Assembly (NCBI GenBank): GCA_036365515.1
Contig: CM070876.1
Location: forward strand, 129,207,894 to 129,271,893
Length of the DNA: 64,000 nt
Reading direction: 5' to 3'
From: Torymus aiolomorphi
Taxonomy: Eukaryota > Arthropoda > Insecta > Hymenoptera > Torymidae
Shown: positions 46,709 to 58,410 of the stretch, in pieces
Layout: each line of letters begins with the position of its first letter
Numbering within the stretch: the stretch's first letter is position 1
The notes under the pieces: model-generated
Databases searched by the model: none
Told to the model about the DNA's origin: nothing
Seen by the model: only the letters and a program-made list of their open reading frames with translations
Made by a program: the position numbers and the translations under genes

Positions 46709-46978
46709 CGCCTCCTTACATATATATTGTGCGCTTGAATTATTACATATTCTTTCTTCTTACATTCCAATTTAACATACCTTATTTAAAAATCATCAAA
46801 TTCCTGAAATTTTCGACTTGTCTTTACACAACGCTTTGGTAATACATCTGCAATATTTTCATTTGTATCAATTTTACATATTTCAATTAACTTCACTTTC
46901 ACGCCTTCATGGACAAAATGATAGTGTATCTCTATATATGTTTTGAGTTTTTCGTAAAATTTCCATAGTTTGTAATAT

Positions 46979-47665
46979 TTATTGCTCCGAAATTATCTTC
47001 ATAAATCTTAATAGGATCATACAATTCAATGTTAAAGAATTTATCAACTCAATTACAAATTTTATTTCGCTCACTACCTCAGACAGTGCTACATATTCCA
47101 CGTAAGTCGAAGCTTTTGTCACACACTTTTGTTTACGCGATTTCCAATCAATCACATTTCCCAAAAATCTAATTGCATAACCAGATGTAGACTTTCTATC
47201 TACGCTATCTCCCGCATGATCTGCGTCTACATAGCAATTTAAATCTCACAATTTCCGTTTCTATTATAGTGTAAATTTAAGTCTTTAGTTAAATACAAAT
47301 ATTTCAAAACTCTTAACGCGTATTTCCAATGTGTCTTATCGTAACAATTTTGATATCTACTTAAATAATTTATGCTATAACTTATGTCTGGCCTTGTACT
47401 TGTACTTTATTATTATGTATAATAAAGCACCTATTAAGTTTCTGTACTTTATATCATACTCACAACTTTCAGCTTTTTCAATTTTTAAGTTTGTTTCCAT
47501 TGGAGTGCTAGAAAGTTTATTATTCTGTAATTGATATTTATTAACTAATGACTCTATATACTTAGACTGACTTAATTTCATCTCACATTTATGATAATCA
47601 TAATCTACGTTTATACCAAGATATTCTTTTATCTCTCCTAAATCTTTCATTTTAAATTTTTCCAT
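46979..47665 (-). pseudogene. copia RT C-terminus and RNase H
   Basis: Frame 47375-47665 holds the RT connection (MKDLGEIKEYLGINVDY, SQSKYIESLVNKY). After further breaks, 46979-47164 holds RNase H remnants (WKSRKQKCVTKASTYVEYVA). The two pieces are separated by frameshifts and stops. Confidence 0.85.
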
Positions 47666-47683
47666 TAAAGCTTTCTTAACACT

Positions 47684-48234
47684 TTAAATCTTTTTCTTAC
47701 TTTTGCTGCAAATTAATAAATCATGTACATACAGTAACAAATATAAAATGTCGTCTCCTTTACCAAAAGTATATAAGCAATAATCGACATTACTTCTTTT
47801 AAATTTCAGTTTTAGCAAATATTCATCAAAGCATTTATAGCACGCTCTTCGACTTTCTCGTAGTCCGTATAACGCTTTTGATAATTTATAAACTTTGTTT
47901 GATCCATCATCATAACCTTTAGGTTGACTGACATATACCTCTGAGATTACAATACCATTCAGAAAAGCTGTAACAACATCCATTTGTTCTATTATGAAAC
48001 CAGACTGACAACAAAATGGAACATGATTTTTTAAATTTGAGTTTTTGCTACTGGAGCGTATATGTCATCAATTACATTTGACTGTTGAAAACCTCTTACG
48101 ACTAACCTAGCTTTAAATACATCGTTAGATTTTCTCGTATAGACCCATTTTGCTTCTAAGATTTCTTTATCTGTTTGTTTATTAACTAATGCCCATGTCA
48201 TATTCTCGTTTAAACTTTCAATTTCATTATCCAT
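47684..48234 (-). pseudogene. copia reverse transcriptase
   Basis: 48031-48234 (WVYTRKSNDVFKARLVVRGF, DIYAPVAK) and 47684-47983 (MDVVTAFLNGIV, YGLRESRRACYKCFDEYL). The catalytic box reads LLLYVHDLLICS, where the family has YVDD: the first Asp of the pair is His. Stops separate the two frames near 48000-48030. Not active. Confidence 0.9.
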
Positions 48235-49059
48235 GGCTTTTATCTACTTTTCCAGATCTTTACTGTCCATCGCCTCCTCAAATGTATACGGAGTATCTAC
48301 TCTACAAAAGTTTACATAAATATTATTCGAACTATTCTCTGGATATCTTATTGGGCTTTTTTGTCACGTGTAGAACTACGTGAGATTCTTAATTCTTTAT
48401 TTTCATTATCTTTACACTTTCCCGAAGGTTCATGCAAAGATACAGTATTATTCTTTTCTTTTATTTTACATTGTTGCTCATTCGTTTCATCTGCACTTTC
48501 AAAAGCATTATCAGATACATCATCATCCGTACTACAATCGCTTTTTTTCATCATCTTCATAATCAATACCAATACATTTAACATCTTTTTCTACAATATC
48601 AATGTGTCTCGCAACTATTATTCTATTATTTAAAAGTACTCTATAGCCTACTTCACTGTAACCTAATAAAATACCCATATCCGTCTTTTTATCCCATTTC
48701 GAAATTCTTTTTTGTTCCGGCTTTCTTACAAAAACTCTACTACCGTAATGACGTAAATGTGCTACATTCGGTTTTCTTTTAAAGAAAATCTCAAAAGGAG
48801 TTTTTCTTTCTATTGTATTCGCTAACGTACGGTTTTTCAAGTATGCTGACGCACATACTATTTCAGGCCAATATCTTTTGTGTACTTGTGCCTCTGTTAG
48901 TAAACAACGCGCCATATCAATTATAGTTCTATTAAATCTTTTCGCGGTTCCGTTTAACTCATGTACGTAGGCTGGACAATTATTCAAAATAATACCTTTT
49001 TCTCTTATGTATTTATAAAACCGATTATTTAAGTATTCTTTCCCATTATCGCATCTCAA
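48235..49059 (-). pseudogene. copia integrase catalytic core and C-terminus
   Basis: 48532-49059: second catalytic Asp in LRCDNGKEYL; the third position reads LNGTAKRFNRTI where the family has A-E-R, so the catalytic Glu is Lys. Then RYWPEIVCASAYLKNR, TPFEIFFKRKPNV and the GILLGYSEVGYRV end. The 48348-48584 piece is an acidic linker (DCSTDDDVSDNAFESADE). A single TGA near 49080 separates this from the upstream frame. Confidence 0.9.
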
Positions 49060-49080
49060 TGTTTTTACTCGTTTTCCCGT

Positions 49081-49827
49081 TCAATTTTCACTTTCATTTA
49101 TATATTTAACGATACAGTCAAAAATCTCATCTTTAGTTTTTATACAATAGACTCTAGCTATTTTGCTATAGTCATATATAACAGAAACGAAATAATTTTC
49201 CCCGTTAAACCCAGTAGTTTTGAAGGGACCGCATACATCGGTACGAATAATCTCTAAGATATCTTTCGCTCTAGAGCTGTTATTATTAAACGGTAAATTA
49301 TGCATTTTACTTTCTATACACGTTTTGCATTTAATAAATTCTGATTCTAATTCGTTTGGTATTCCCGTTAACAATTTCTCTTTAACTAATGTATTTAGAT
49401 ATCCGAAATTTATGTGACCTAACACTTTGTGCCACCTTTCCTTTTGACTCGCCATGTTGTGCCGCTGTGATCCGCTTGGCCGCCATTTTGACATTCTCGT
49501 GCGAAATGCCCAGTTTCCCACAATTGTAACAGCTTCTTTTTTATCCTTTTTTGTAGTAAATATATTCGATCTTTGTTCAGTATGATCGTTATTATTTTTC
49601 ATCTGAGCAATTTGAATCTTATTTTTCACATACGATGCTGTTTGATCCTCTTCCTTTAATGTATCTATCAAATCGCCAATGTAACTGTACTGGCTCGGCA
49701 ACGTGTTCAACACGTAATTTAACTTTTCTTTCTCACTTATTTTAGCACTCGCGCTTTTCAATTCATTCACTGATTTTTCAAATTCACTGAAAAATGTTGC
49801 TGTATCACTGTACTTTTCTAGTCTCAT
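49081..49827 (-). pseudogene. copia gag C-terminus joined to integrase N-terminus, protease lost
   Basis: Starts with gag (FEKSVNELKSASAKISEKEK, LPSQYSYIGDLIDTL). A broken CCHC knuckle follows (reading CYNCGKLG in another frame near 49530). It then passes within about 20-30 codons to the integrase zinc region (WHKVLGHINFGYLNTLVKE, CKTCIESKMHNLPF) and the first catalytic Asp (RTDVCGPFKTTGFNGENYF). The aspartic protease that normally lies between knuckle and integrase is absent, so there is an internal deletion. Confidence 0.88.
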
Positions 49828-50276
49828 TTTCTTCCATTTGTTTCTACATACAATTTGTAATGCTGTAATGCTGATTCTTTCAAATACATATCGTCCAATT
49901 TCTTTATTATCTTAAAAGCTGTATCTTCTTCACACACAAACTGCAATTGTTTGTTGGAAATGGCACTATAAATCTGATTTATTGCCTTCAAATCTTTTTC
50001 ATCCCAGTCATCCCTATCTGCAGTGGCTTTGTCTCTTTTAATCACTTCATCACACTTCTTGAATTTCAAATACATCGTTATTCGTTTTTTCCACATACTG
50101 TAGTCCTCTCCGTCAAATACTGGAATCGTAATATCACATCTTCCTGCCATTTTGTCTTCTTTGTTCTCGAACGTTCCTTCGTGTTCGGAATATTTCTCTT
50201 GCTTGACCTCCAATGTGGCTACTTCCTCTGTCTTGAACATTCCTTCGCGCTCGGACTTTTTCTTCTTGTTTCCCAC
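49824..50276 (-). pseudogene. copia gag N-terminus
   Basis: The likely true start is at 50148-50150 (MAGRCDITIPVFDGEDYSMW), the common beginning of copia-type gag; the longer frame to 50276 adds a Lys/Glu-rich leader. WKKRITMYLKFKKCDEV and NQIYSAISNKQLQFVCEEDT follow the family pattern. It ends by frameshift into the next piece at ~49824. Confidence 0.85.
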
Positions 50277-50353
50277 TATCGTATCTTATTCATTTCCCCG
50301 AGGGTCGATGAATAAGATAGGTTTCTCCACTTACCAACCACGCTCTCCCACCA

Positions 50354-50485
50354 TGCTAAGGTGTGGATAGTTAAATAAAGAAGACCATTTAGATTAGACA
50401 AAAGGAATGATAAGTTTGTTCAAACTAAGACTACGGTGCTTCTTTGCGCCACGCGCGAGGTGGTACTTCATCGGCGTACAGTGCT

Positions 50486-50520
<35 letters not shown>

Positions 50521-50605
50521 AGCGAGTTGCTTGCTGTCGCTCGACATACCTTCTCACTCACGCACACACTAGGGAGGGGAGACTTACATGTGTATACATT
50601 TGCTT
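50354..50605 (-). repeat. copia LTR (5' LTR), truncated
   Basis: Matches the left LTR from tgtggatagttaaataaaga through cgctcgacataccttc to gggaggggagac, then diverges at ~50605. Its AG tract is only ~30 bp. Confidence 0.88.
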
Positions 50606-50629
50606 CGGAGAATTGATTGCATTACTTGA

Positions 50630-50850
50630 CTATTGATAATAGATTTCACTACATTCTTTTGTTTGATTTACAGTAGATAATCCAATGTAAACTTGTAATT
50701 TATCATATTAATTACTTACTTAACAAAAACTGAGACATTTCACTCAAGTAGACTCAAGTTTACTTGAGTATCAATTATTGATTTCACAACTTTCTTTTGT
50801 TTGATTTGCAGTGAAAAATCTTAATGTACATTTGTTGAATATATATTAAG
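50630..50850. repeat. Right inverted flank of the copia element
   Basis: Inverse of 45230-45480. Confidence 0.85.
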
Positions 50851-51055
50851 GTGGTGCAGTACTCCTGTACTCTGTTTTATCGACAGAACAAGGTAAATTC
50901 TATATTATCAAAATAAATATATCGAATTACGTCTTATAAGGAGATAGTTGCTCTGCACAATGTAATAATCTACCATCCTACATAGTTTTGAGCCCAAAAA
51001 CCGACGGCACCCTAAAAAGCTTTTCGAACAAAAATAACCAAAATTTTAGATATAT

Positions 51056-51470
51056 GCGATGTTTCAGGTGAAGCGATCGGGTCAAAATTTTAAAATAGCT
51101 CAAAACTCGTTTTCTTGTAGTTTTTATGAAAAAAACATGTTCCTCAAATTTTAGGTCGATATTTGAATAAATAAAAAAGTTACACAACATTGAAAATTCA
51201 AAGTCACTGAAATTTTTGGTTAAAATCCCAGTTTATTCATTTTTTTACTCAAAATCTTGAAACTTTTTATATAGAACATTTATTGGGAAAAAGTTTGCAT
51301 TTTATTTGTAGAATACACCAGTATTTTTTATGACCCTTTTTGAAAGTCTCTGATTGGTTGGTATTTGGTATACCTTCATCGACCAAAAGTAAAGATTATG
51401 CCCGTACCAAATTTCTCCACCAAAGTTTTTTTCAATTCTTTGGATAAAATACTTTAATTAAAAAAAAAAG
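51056..51470. repeat. Third copy of the giant-palindrome end sequence
   Basis: gatgtttcaggtgaagcgat, then tcaaaattttaaaa, ttttatgaaaaaa, tttttactcaaaatcttgaa and gaccctttttgaaagtct, in the same order as 27512-27830 and inverted 34480-34806. It shows that the palindrome's outer sequence is an independent repeat family. Confidence 0.8.
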
Positions 51471-51699
51471 TTTATAGTCAGAACTAACAGGGAAGGTACC
51501 CCAAGTGTCAGCCGCCGATTTTGATAATATTGCAATACCTTCTGTTAAAAAAGTACCCGGAAAAGTTCTTTTAAATCTCCCGCTTTATAGATATTTGAAA
51601 TTTTTTTTGTTGTATGTTGGCATCACTGTACCAAATTATGATGCCAAGTTTGAGCGCGTTCCATCAAGCAGTTTGTTTACGCCAGCTGTTATAGTCAGT

Positions 51700-52855
51700 T
51701 AAGCTCAGTAGTGCGTCACAATTTTCACAACAAATATTTAACAAAGAGTTTGCCTCAAATTTTGTGTTACCAATGAAATTTCGTGCGCGGAATCTTTGAA
51801 ATGTTGGAAAAGACTTGTGGGGAATCAGTTTTATCAAAAACACAAATTTACGATTGGTACAAAGCATTCAAGGAAGGTCGAGAAGTGTGTGAAGATTTGC
51901 CTCGGTCCGGACGGCCATCGACAGCATCCACCGAGGAGAACATTAAAAAAGTGAAACAAATCGTATTGGAAAATCGCCATTCAGGCTTAAGAGAGATAGC
52001 ACAAGAGCTAAACATCTCCCACGAGTCAGTTCGTACGATTTTGGTGGATGTTTTGGGCATGAAACGCGTCGCCGCTCGACTTGTTCCAAAAGAGCTGAAT
52101 TTTCTTCAAAAAGAGTACCGCAGACAGATCTCTTTGGACATATTGGATCGTGCTAATTCCGATCTTACATTCATGGATCGCATTATAACTGGAGATGAAA
52201 CATGGATCTACGAGTTTGACATGCAAACAAGTCAACAGGCATCTCAATGGCAAACAAAAGACGAGCCAAAACCGAAAAAACCACGTCAAAGTCGATCAAA
52301 AGTGAGAGTCATGCTGACTATTTTCTTTGATATTCATGGTTTGGTGCATCATGAATTCCTACCAGAGGGACAGACGGTCAATAAACAATATTATTTGAAC
52401 GTTTTGAAGCGTTTGCGTGAAAAAATCCGTCAAAAAAGGCCAGAATTGTGGAAGAACAATTCGTGGATTTTGCACAACGATAATGCAGCGCCGCATAGAG
52501 CCGCAGTTGTAACCGAATTTAAGGCCAAAAACTCAATAAATACAATCGAGCAACCACCGTATTCACCAGATTTGGCCCCATGTGACTTTTTTCTGTTCCC
52601 GAAACTAAAATTACCTCTCCGTGGAAAACGTTTTGAAGCGATCGAAGCCATAAAACAAAATTTGTTGAGGGAACTGAAGGCCATCCCAGAAAACGCTTAT
52701 AAAAAATGTTTTGATGATTGGAAAAATCGTTGTCACATGTGTGTTGCATCAAATGGGGCCTACTTTGAAGGCGACAAAATAAATATTGATAAATAATTGA
52801 ATATTGTGTGTTTTATTTAAAAATTCCGGGTAGTTTTTTGACAGATAGGTTGTTA
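51700..52855 (+). mobile_element. mariner element, second type
   Basis: Contains a D34D transposase clearly different from the mariner at 11531. The 3' non-coding end is at about 52797-52855. Terminal repeats were not paired by eye, so the ends are approximate. Confidence 0.8.
51783..52796 (+). pseudogene. mariner transposase, D34D, N-terminus disrupted
   Basis: 337 codons without a stop, but the frame has no family-type ATG: it opens with GTG (51783) and a TGA lies just upstream in frame, so the first ~20 residues of the helix-turn-helix region appear shifted by an indel near 51775. Visible: EMLEKTCGESVLSKTQIYDW and EDLPRSGRPSTAS (linker between the two HTH units), then ISHESVRTILVDVLGMKRV. 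Catalytic residues: ITGDETWIYEFD, LHNDNAAPHRA and YSPDLAPCDFFLFP, with 34 residues between the second and third Asp. It ends normally (CVASNGAYFEG). All three Asp are kept; loss of the start is probably the only defect. Confidence 0.92.
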
Positions 52856-52867
52856 TAGTACTTAGAA

Positions 52868-53500
52868 CTAGGGGGGCCGAGCCCCCCTGCGTGTCTTCGA
52901 CACGCCAACCCCCCCGCCCCCACACACACCTGCTCCTCGCTTCGCTCGTCGCCCCCTCTCCCTATGTAAAAACTTCGTTTTTACATAATAGGCACGACCG
53001 TAATGCTCAGAAGAACCTTATAATTTTATTATTACAAAATTTGTAATACTTTATTTTTATCGTTTTTATCATTAAAATAAACATAAATACATCTGCAGTA
53101 AAATTTAAATAAAAATTATCCATTTACTTTTACACATTTATTTCTTTTTTTTTTGTAAAAGGTTTGCATTTTAATTCTACATATACAGTTATACGTAAAT
53201 AATTTTCTAATTAGTCTATGATGCATATAAATTTATTAAGTATTAATTTATATGATAAAAAAGCATATAGGAGTATTAAATATAAGTATCATGATTGCAG
53301 GTATATTTAAAATTAAAAACATGGTTATCATAATTTTTATCGAAATTATAATAATCATTTTTATTTTTTTTATGATAACGTCAAATAGAAAAAAGTTTTG
53401 TTTCAATGTTATCCACAACTTTGGTATTCGAAATTTTTGTATATAGTCAAATTCTGTTAAATTATATGAGGAAAACTATTGTTTCATTACTCTCGATTAA
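52868..53500 (-). mobile_element. Helitron 3' end, non-autonomous copy
   Basis: On the minus strand: cgacgagcgaagcgaggagcag, a second hairpin (gcgtgtcgaagacacgc), then GGGGGG..GGCCCCCC and CTAG at 52871-52868, then T. It parallels the copy 2 terminus. The 5' end is not located, and no Helitron gene is attached. 53365-53475 resembles the 175-bp unit at 55280. Confidence 0.6.
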
Positions 53501-55178
53501 TAAAAAAACATAGTTACATTTCATACGGTTCTAACGAAAGGTGGGGACTATAGCTGTTCATGGGTGTTCCTAACTACATATACCTATACAATCTCAATTA
53601 CGAAAAGATACTCGCGACACATGTACACATACACTAATACCGCAAAAAGGAGAAAAACAGAAGAAAAAAACAATGCACATTGATGCATTCGGCAACCGCA
53701 ATCTGGCATTGCGCTGCATGACTGAGTACTACTGCATTTACAGCAGCCGTAACGGTTACCTCGGCTAGGCTGCGTTCGCGCACATAAGTTATATACTTTC
53801 AGCGGAAAAACGCATGCGACCCGCATAATCGCGAGCACTCCTTATGTATAAGATACATACTTATATATATATGATGTCAACAACCACAACGTCTGGCTCC
53901 CGGCGTCCCCAGCGATGACAGCGATTGCTGTATTTCGCCGCCCTGGTGAATGTCGTCCCTTTCATCGTGTTCGCCGGTTGATGATAATTCTTCGTAGACA
54001 GGAAGGCAGTGTGTCAATGGCGAGAGCAGATTTGGTAAGCCCTTTCTCGTTCCTAACCTTTCTGATGGGTGAGCTGATGGCATTTTCTGTTGTTTGCAGG
54101 TATATCTGTGGCAGCGAGAGGGGTGTAAACGACGAGCACTGCTACATCAGACTGTTGCTTGGATGTGGAAGAAATGTTGCCTGGGTCATTTATTTATTAA
54201 TTATATGTGGTTTTTAGGTGCTCAACTTTCCTTGTTTGCCGCTTGTACTAGTGACTATGTGTACAATTAATCTGCTACTTGTGTCTTCAGCGACTCTCAG
54301 GCTGGAGCTGTTTCCAGCAGTGAAACAACGGTTGAAGGTTTCTACCAGTCCTTCCCCTCTAGTAGTTACAGGTAGCTGGTACAGCGAGTGAACTACAACC
54401 ATTGCTGCAGACTTTTTTTTGTATGGTAATGTTTTTTTTTTTGTGTCATCTATTTATTAGTCATATGTGGTTTTTAGATGCTCAACTCTTCTCGCTTGTT
54501 CCCCAGAATAGGGACTGATCTGCTGTTCATGATCTTTGTTGATTCCTAGGCTGAGGCAGTCCTTGACATTGAGATAGAATTGACGGTCTCTGTCAGTACT
54601 TTCCTCCCAGGTGGTATGGTTACTGAAGTAGTGGATCACTGTTAGATGATTCTCAGCACACTGGCATCCATGGAGTAGTACCAGCCTAGACCGTCCAGCC
54701 CTATTTTGCTGTTTCTGCAGCTCTAAGTGATCTTCAAGTGTTAGTGCTTTATAGTGTAATTAGGAACTGGGGATATCATAACAGTGCTGCGTGTGTGGTT
54801 AAATGCGATACGGGTAGCTAGTTGTCGCTGATAATATTAGCTTGTCTGATTAATTTCTAAGTTTAGTCAGGGTGTAAGAACTCGCTTCAGGGTATCTGTT
54901 GTATTAAAATACATCATTATGTATTTGACAGACTTCTACCCAGTGAGACTTATCTATTACTTATCATTTTCTAGCACACTGTAAGACTGACAGAGTCAGC
55001 TAAAATATTGCATTCTTTATACATTGAAATTGACCATATTACAAAATTTATAATACGTACATTACACAAAAGTTTTTTTTGCAAATATGATATTACTTTA
55101 ACATGTACTTATTGTAGGATAGGACGTTAATGGTTCTACTGCCCATGTAGTAAAGAAAAACAAATACCAATTATTTAT
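53501..55178 (+). other. Possible exon-intron structure, no product recognised
   Basis: A good 65-bp intron candidate lies at 54035-54099 (TTTG/GTAAGC ... TTTGCAG/G), of usual insect size. A ~55-bp block (tatgtggtttttag.tgctca, preceded by tcat.tatttatta) recurs at 54180-54230 and 54441-54500. Composition is closer to host single-copy DNA than elsewhere. Short frames here have no family features. It could be a non-coding transcript or decayed gene. Confidence 0.3.
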
Positions 55179-55183
55179 CCAAC

Positions 55184-55215
55184 GTTTCGGACGATTTATT
55201 TTCGTCCCTCTTCAA
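55184..55215 (-). ncRNA. Degenerate hammerhead-like core of a second PLE family
   Basis: Minus strand: TTGAAGA (family consensus CTGAAGA), G, stem GGACGA/TCGTCC with loop AAATAAA, then GAAAC and GTTGG. Stem II is perfect, but the first core base is changed. Confidence 0.5.
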
Positions 55216-55279
55216 GGTCAAAACATATCGAAAAAAACTATGTTTAAGTGGGCATCCTAAGTGACCACTAGTAAATATC

Positions 55280-55770
55280 TATCGAATTCATTTTATATGA
55301 AAATGTTAAATGGAAAAAAGGTTTGTTCAAATATTATCTACAACTTTTGTATTTAACATTTTTGTGTAAAATCAAACTCTCAAGTTCTAGCCGAAAATCG
55401 TCTATTTTATGTATATTTAGGCATTTAAAATCGTTTTTATAGGTCTAACTCGTCAGGGGTTGATTTTAGATGAAAATGTTAAATGGAAAAAAGTTTTGTT
55501 TAAATATTATCTACAACTTTTGTATTTAAGATTTTTGTGTAAAATCAAACTCTGTCAAGTTATAGTCGAAAATCGTCAATTTTATGTATTTTTAGGCATT
55601 AAAAAATCGTTTTTTTTTTATTTAACTCGTCAGGAATTGATTGTACAAAAAAATGTTTAATGGGAAAAAGTTTTGTTTTAATATTATCTATAACTTTTAC
55701 ATTTAACATTTTTGTATAAAATCAAATCCTGTCAAGTTATAGCTGAAAATCGTCAAATTTGGACCTTTTT
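55280..55770. repeat. ~175-bp tandem repeat, about 2.8 units
   Basis: aaatgttaaatgg motifs at about 55301, 55474 and 55651, each followed by tattatctacaacttt, gtaaaatcaaa, caagtt.tag and gaaaatcgtc. The third unit is partial. Confidence 0.85.
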
Positions 55771-56154
55771 TGTCGTTTTTCGCAGTTATCTTCGCAAATA
55801 TTGCTCGTAGAAAAAAGTGTTCAACAGGAAAAAGGTGTATTTTAATTAGTTTTAGCAGATAAACCTGTAGATATAAGCATAAAATTAATTTTTCTAGTCA
55901 TTAAGCTTAAAAACCGATTTTTTGAGATATTTCTTTGTGCTCGCATTTTTTTAATTTTTCATCGATCTTTCTCAATAGAGAACCAGCACTTAGGTATAAT
56001 TAGAGGAGTATTTTCCCCGAATCCTGGTGAAATCGATCGAAAATTCATTGAGATAATCTGGAAACTTGTTTAAACTTAATTGTTTATCGAATATACTTAA
56101 GTCTTACAACATATGCACAGTCCCATTGATAAAAAAGAGTTTAACTCCTATCAT
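55771..56154. other. AT-rich, mostly unrecognised
   Basis: The last ~50 bp may belong to the PLE fragment downstream; the rest shows nothing. Confidence 0.35.
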
Positions 56155-56159
56155 AAAAC

Positions 56160-56506
56160 TAGGTAAGGATGTAACTAAAAAATGAGATTGCACAAATGTT
56201 GTTTACAAATTTAATTGCAAAGATTGTCCGGCTACATACATAGGAGAAACAAAAAGATCCTTAGTTACTCGTATTAATGAACATAAGAAAAATAAAAATA
56301 AAGATTCGGTGGTTAGTACACGCCAAGTAGAAAATAAACATGAATTTGACTGGGATAATACGCGGATTTTAGATTTTGAAAGCAATTATTTAAAAAGATT
56401 GATTTCGGAAATGATTCACATAAAAAATAATAAAAACAGTATTAATAAAAAAGAAGATCTTCAAAAACTAAGTACCACGTATTTTCCCGTTATTAATTTA
56501 TTATAG
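56160..56506 (+). pseudogene. PLE GIY-YIG endonuclease fragment, second family
   Basis: Plus strand, different sequence from the main PLE: the endonuclease head CKDCPATYIGETKRSLVTRI with the Cys pair, then NEHKKNKNKDSV, SNYLKRLISEMIHIKNN and NKKEDLQKLSTTYF, ending at 56506. The reverse transcriptase is missing and the first residues are in another frame. This is a 5'-truncated copy. Confidence 0.88.
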
Positions 56507-56574
56507 TCATATTCAAGATAAGGTAAACACTGTACAAATGTATATATATTAGAAATAGTAATATGAGGGGAGCG

Positions 56575-56838
56575 TGCAAGTAAATAAGTCCGTATATAGT
56601 ATATAAGTGTTTAATGTTAATAAGTGTAATGATTATAATCAAGGGTGATACAGGCGGCTTTCTTAAGCTTACGTCGAGACGCATTCTCGCTACGGTACAC
56701 TGAGCCGGACTGACGAAAGATTCAAACATACGCACAGAACATCGCGACCTTCACGCCCTCTTGCTCTCATACATACAACACATGTATATAGTATATCACG
56801 CACACATACATTGATACATGAGAACACTCACTCTAACA
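56575..56838 (-). repeat. Probable LTR of the second copia element
   Basis: On the minus strand TGTTAGAGTGAGTG starts at 56838, directly after the purine tract aaggggag (56839-56846), as in copia elements. The end near 56575 (..cttgca) is a guess from TG..CA. Confidence 0.5.
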
Positions 56839-56876
56839 CTCCCCTTGTTCGCATGTATTCTGCAATAAAATTTATT

Positions 56877-58410
56877 ACAAAATATTGAGTTTTTCTTTTA
56901 AGTCTTTAAACGTTACTCGAGGCAAACTTTTTGTTAATATATCTGCTAACTGATCCTTACAACTAACATACTCTATTATGACTTGACCTTCTTCAACTTT
57001 TTCACGAATAAAATGGAACCTAACTTCGATGTGCTTAGTACTTCTGTTAAAGCTTGGATGCTTACTTAATGCGATAGCACTTTTGTTGTCGACATTCAAA
57101 ATAGATGCTTGTTCACATCGAAGTCCGATTTCATTTAGAAAACGTCTTATCCATACAATTTCTTTACAAGTTTCTGACGCTGCAATGTACTCTGCCTCGG
57201 TAGTACTCTAAGCTACTATGGATTGTCTTCGAGAAAACCATATGACAGGCGCGGACGCATACATGATTATGCAACCGTTAGTAGATTTTCTAGTATCCCC
57301 ACAGTTAGCAAAATCTGCGTCTGCATATGCTCTCAAAGCCAAACCGTTCACATTTCCTTTATACAAAATACCAGTACCATGCGTTCTCAACAAATATCTC
57401 AATACACGTTTTACGCAGTTCCAATGACTTTTATCAAAACATGTCACGAATCTACTTAGATAGTTCACTATATATGCTATATCGGGTCTTGTCACTACGG
57501 CTAAAAACATAAGCGAACCTACAGCCTCTCTATAAGGAATGTCCACAGTATTACAATCAGTCGCTTTATGTAAGACAATGTTTGGATCGCCGGCGTGTCC
57601 GTGGGAGTCGCATCTTCCATATTAAATCTATGAACAATCCTTTTGGAATAATTTTCTTGATGCAACAAGTAGATTTATTCTTTCTATCCCGTACTATCTG
57701 TATCCCAACGAACATGTCAGCTGGTCCAACCTTGGCTTCAAATTCTCCATACAATGCACTCAATACATCCTCAATTTCACTCATATTCTTTCCAAACACT
57801 ATACCATCATCCACTACTAAAACGAGATATAATGGATCATTGTCTTTAATACGCACAAATACAGACCATTCTGAGTCACACCTTTTAAAATCAAATTTAC
57901 ATAAAAAGTTATTAAATCTATCGTTCCAACATTTCGATGATTGCTTCAGTCCATAGAGAGATTTCTTTAATTTACAGGCCTTGTTCGCTGCATCAGGAAC
58001 TTCAAACCCTTCTGGAATCTTTATGTACAGCTTCTTCATTTAACACACCATATAGAAAAGCTGTTTTTATGTCGAACTGGACCATCTCTAGATCCTCTTG
58101 CGCTGCTATGCCAAATAATATGCGAATTGACACATATTTAGCAACCGGTGCATAAGTATCATTGTAGTCAATGCCTGGCCGCTGTTTGAAGCCTCTTGCA
58201 CATAACCTTGCTTTATATCTACTAATGTTACCAGATGAGTCCCTTTTTAGTTTAAACACCCACTTTGTGTCAAGCAGTGAGGCACCGGTAGGAGGAGTTA
58301 CGATGTCCCATGTACCATTTTTATGGTGAGATTCCAGTTCTTCTTCGATAGCTTGATTCCAGTGGTCGAACTCTGCACTATTTTGAGCATCTGAAAAATC
58401 TATGGGCTCA
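56877..58410 (-). pseudogene. copia pol fragment (RT and RNase H), second element
   Basis: Minus strand, 5'-truncated: no gag or integrase. From ~58410: DHWNQAIEEELESHHKNGTW and LLDTKWVFKLKRDSSGNI, then ARGFKQRPGIDYNDTYAPVA (58002-58259); FDIKTAFLYG; KSLYGLKQSSKCWNDRF and the box LVLVVDDGIVFGK with both Asp (57566-58039); then REAVGSLMFLAVVTRPDIAY and YADADFANCGDTRKSTNG (57208-57546), and RNase H STTEAEYIAAS, VDNKSAIALSKHPSFNRSTK (56875-57200). Frameshifts near 58030 and 57580 and a stop near 57207 break it. Confidence 0.92.

Larger units (their letters stand above)
46709..50353 (-). mobile_element. copia-type LTR retrotransposon, internal region, decayed
   Basis: Minus-strand gag, integrase, RT and RNase H remnants between a left LTR (45892-46708) and a partial right LTR (50354-50605). 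After the right LTR a stretch TGGTGGGAGAGC resembles a copia primer-binding site. Several stops and deletions make it non-autonomous. Confidence 0.9.
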
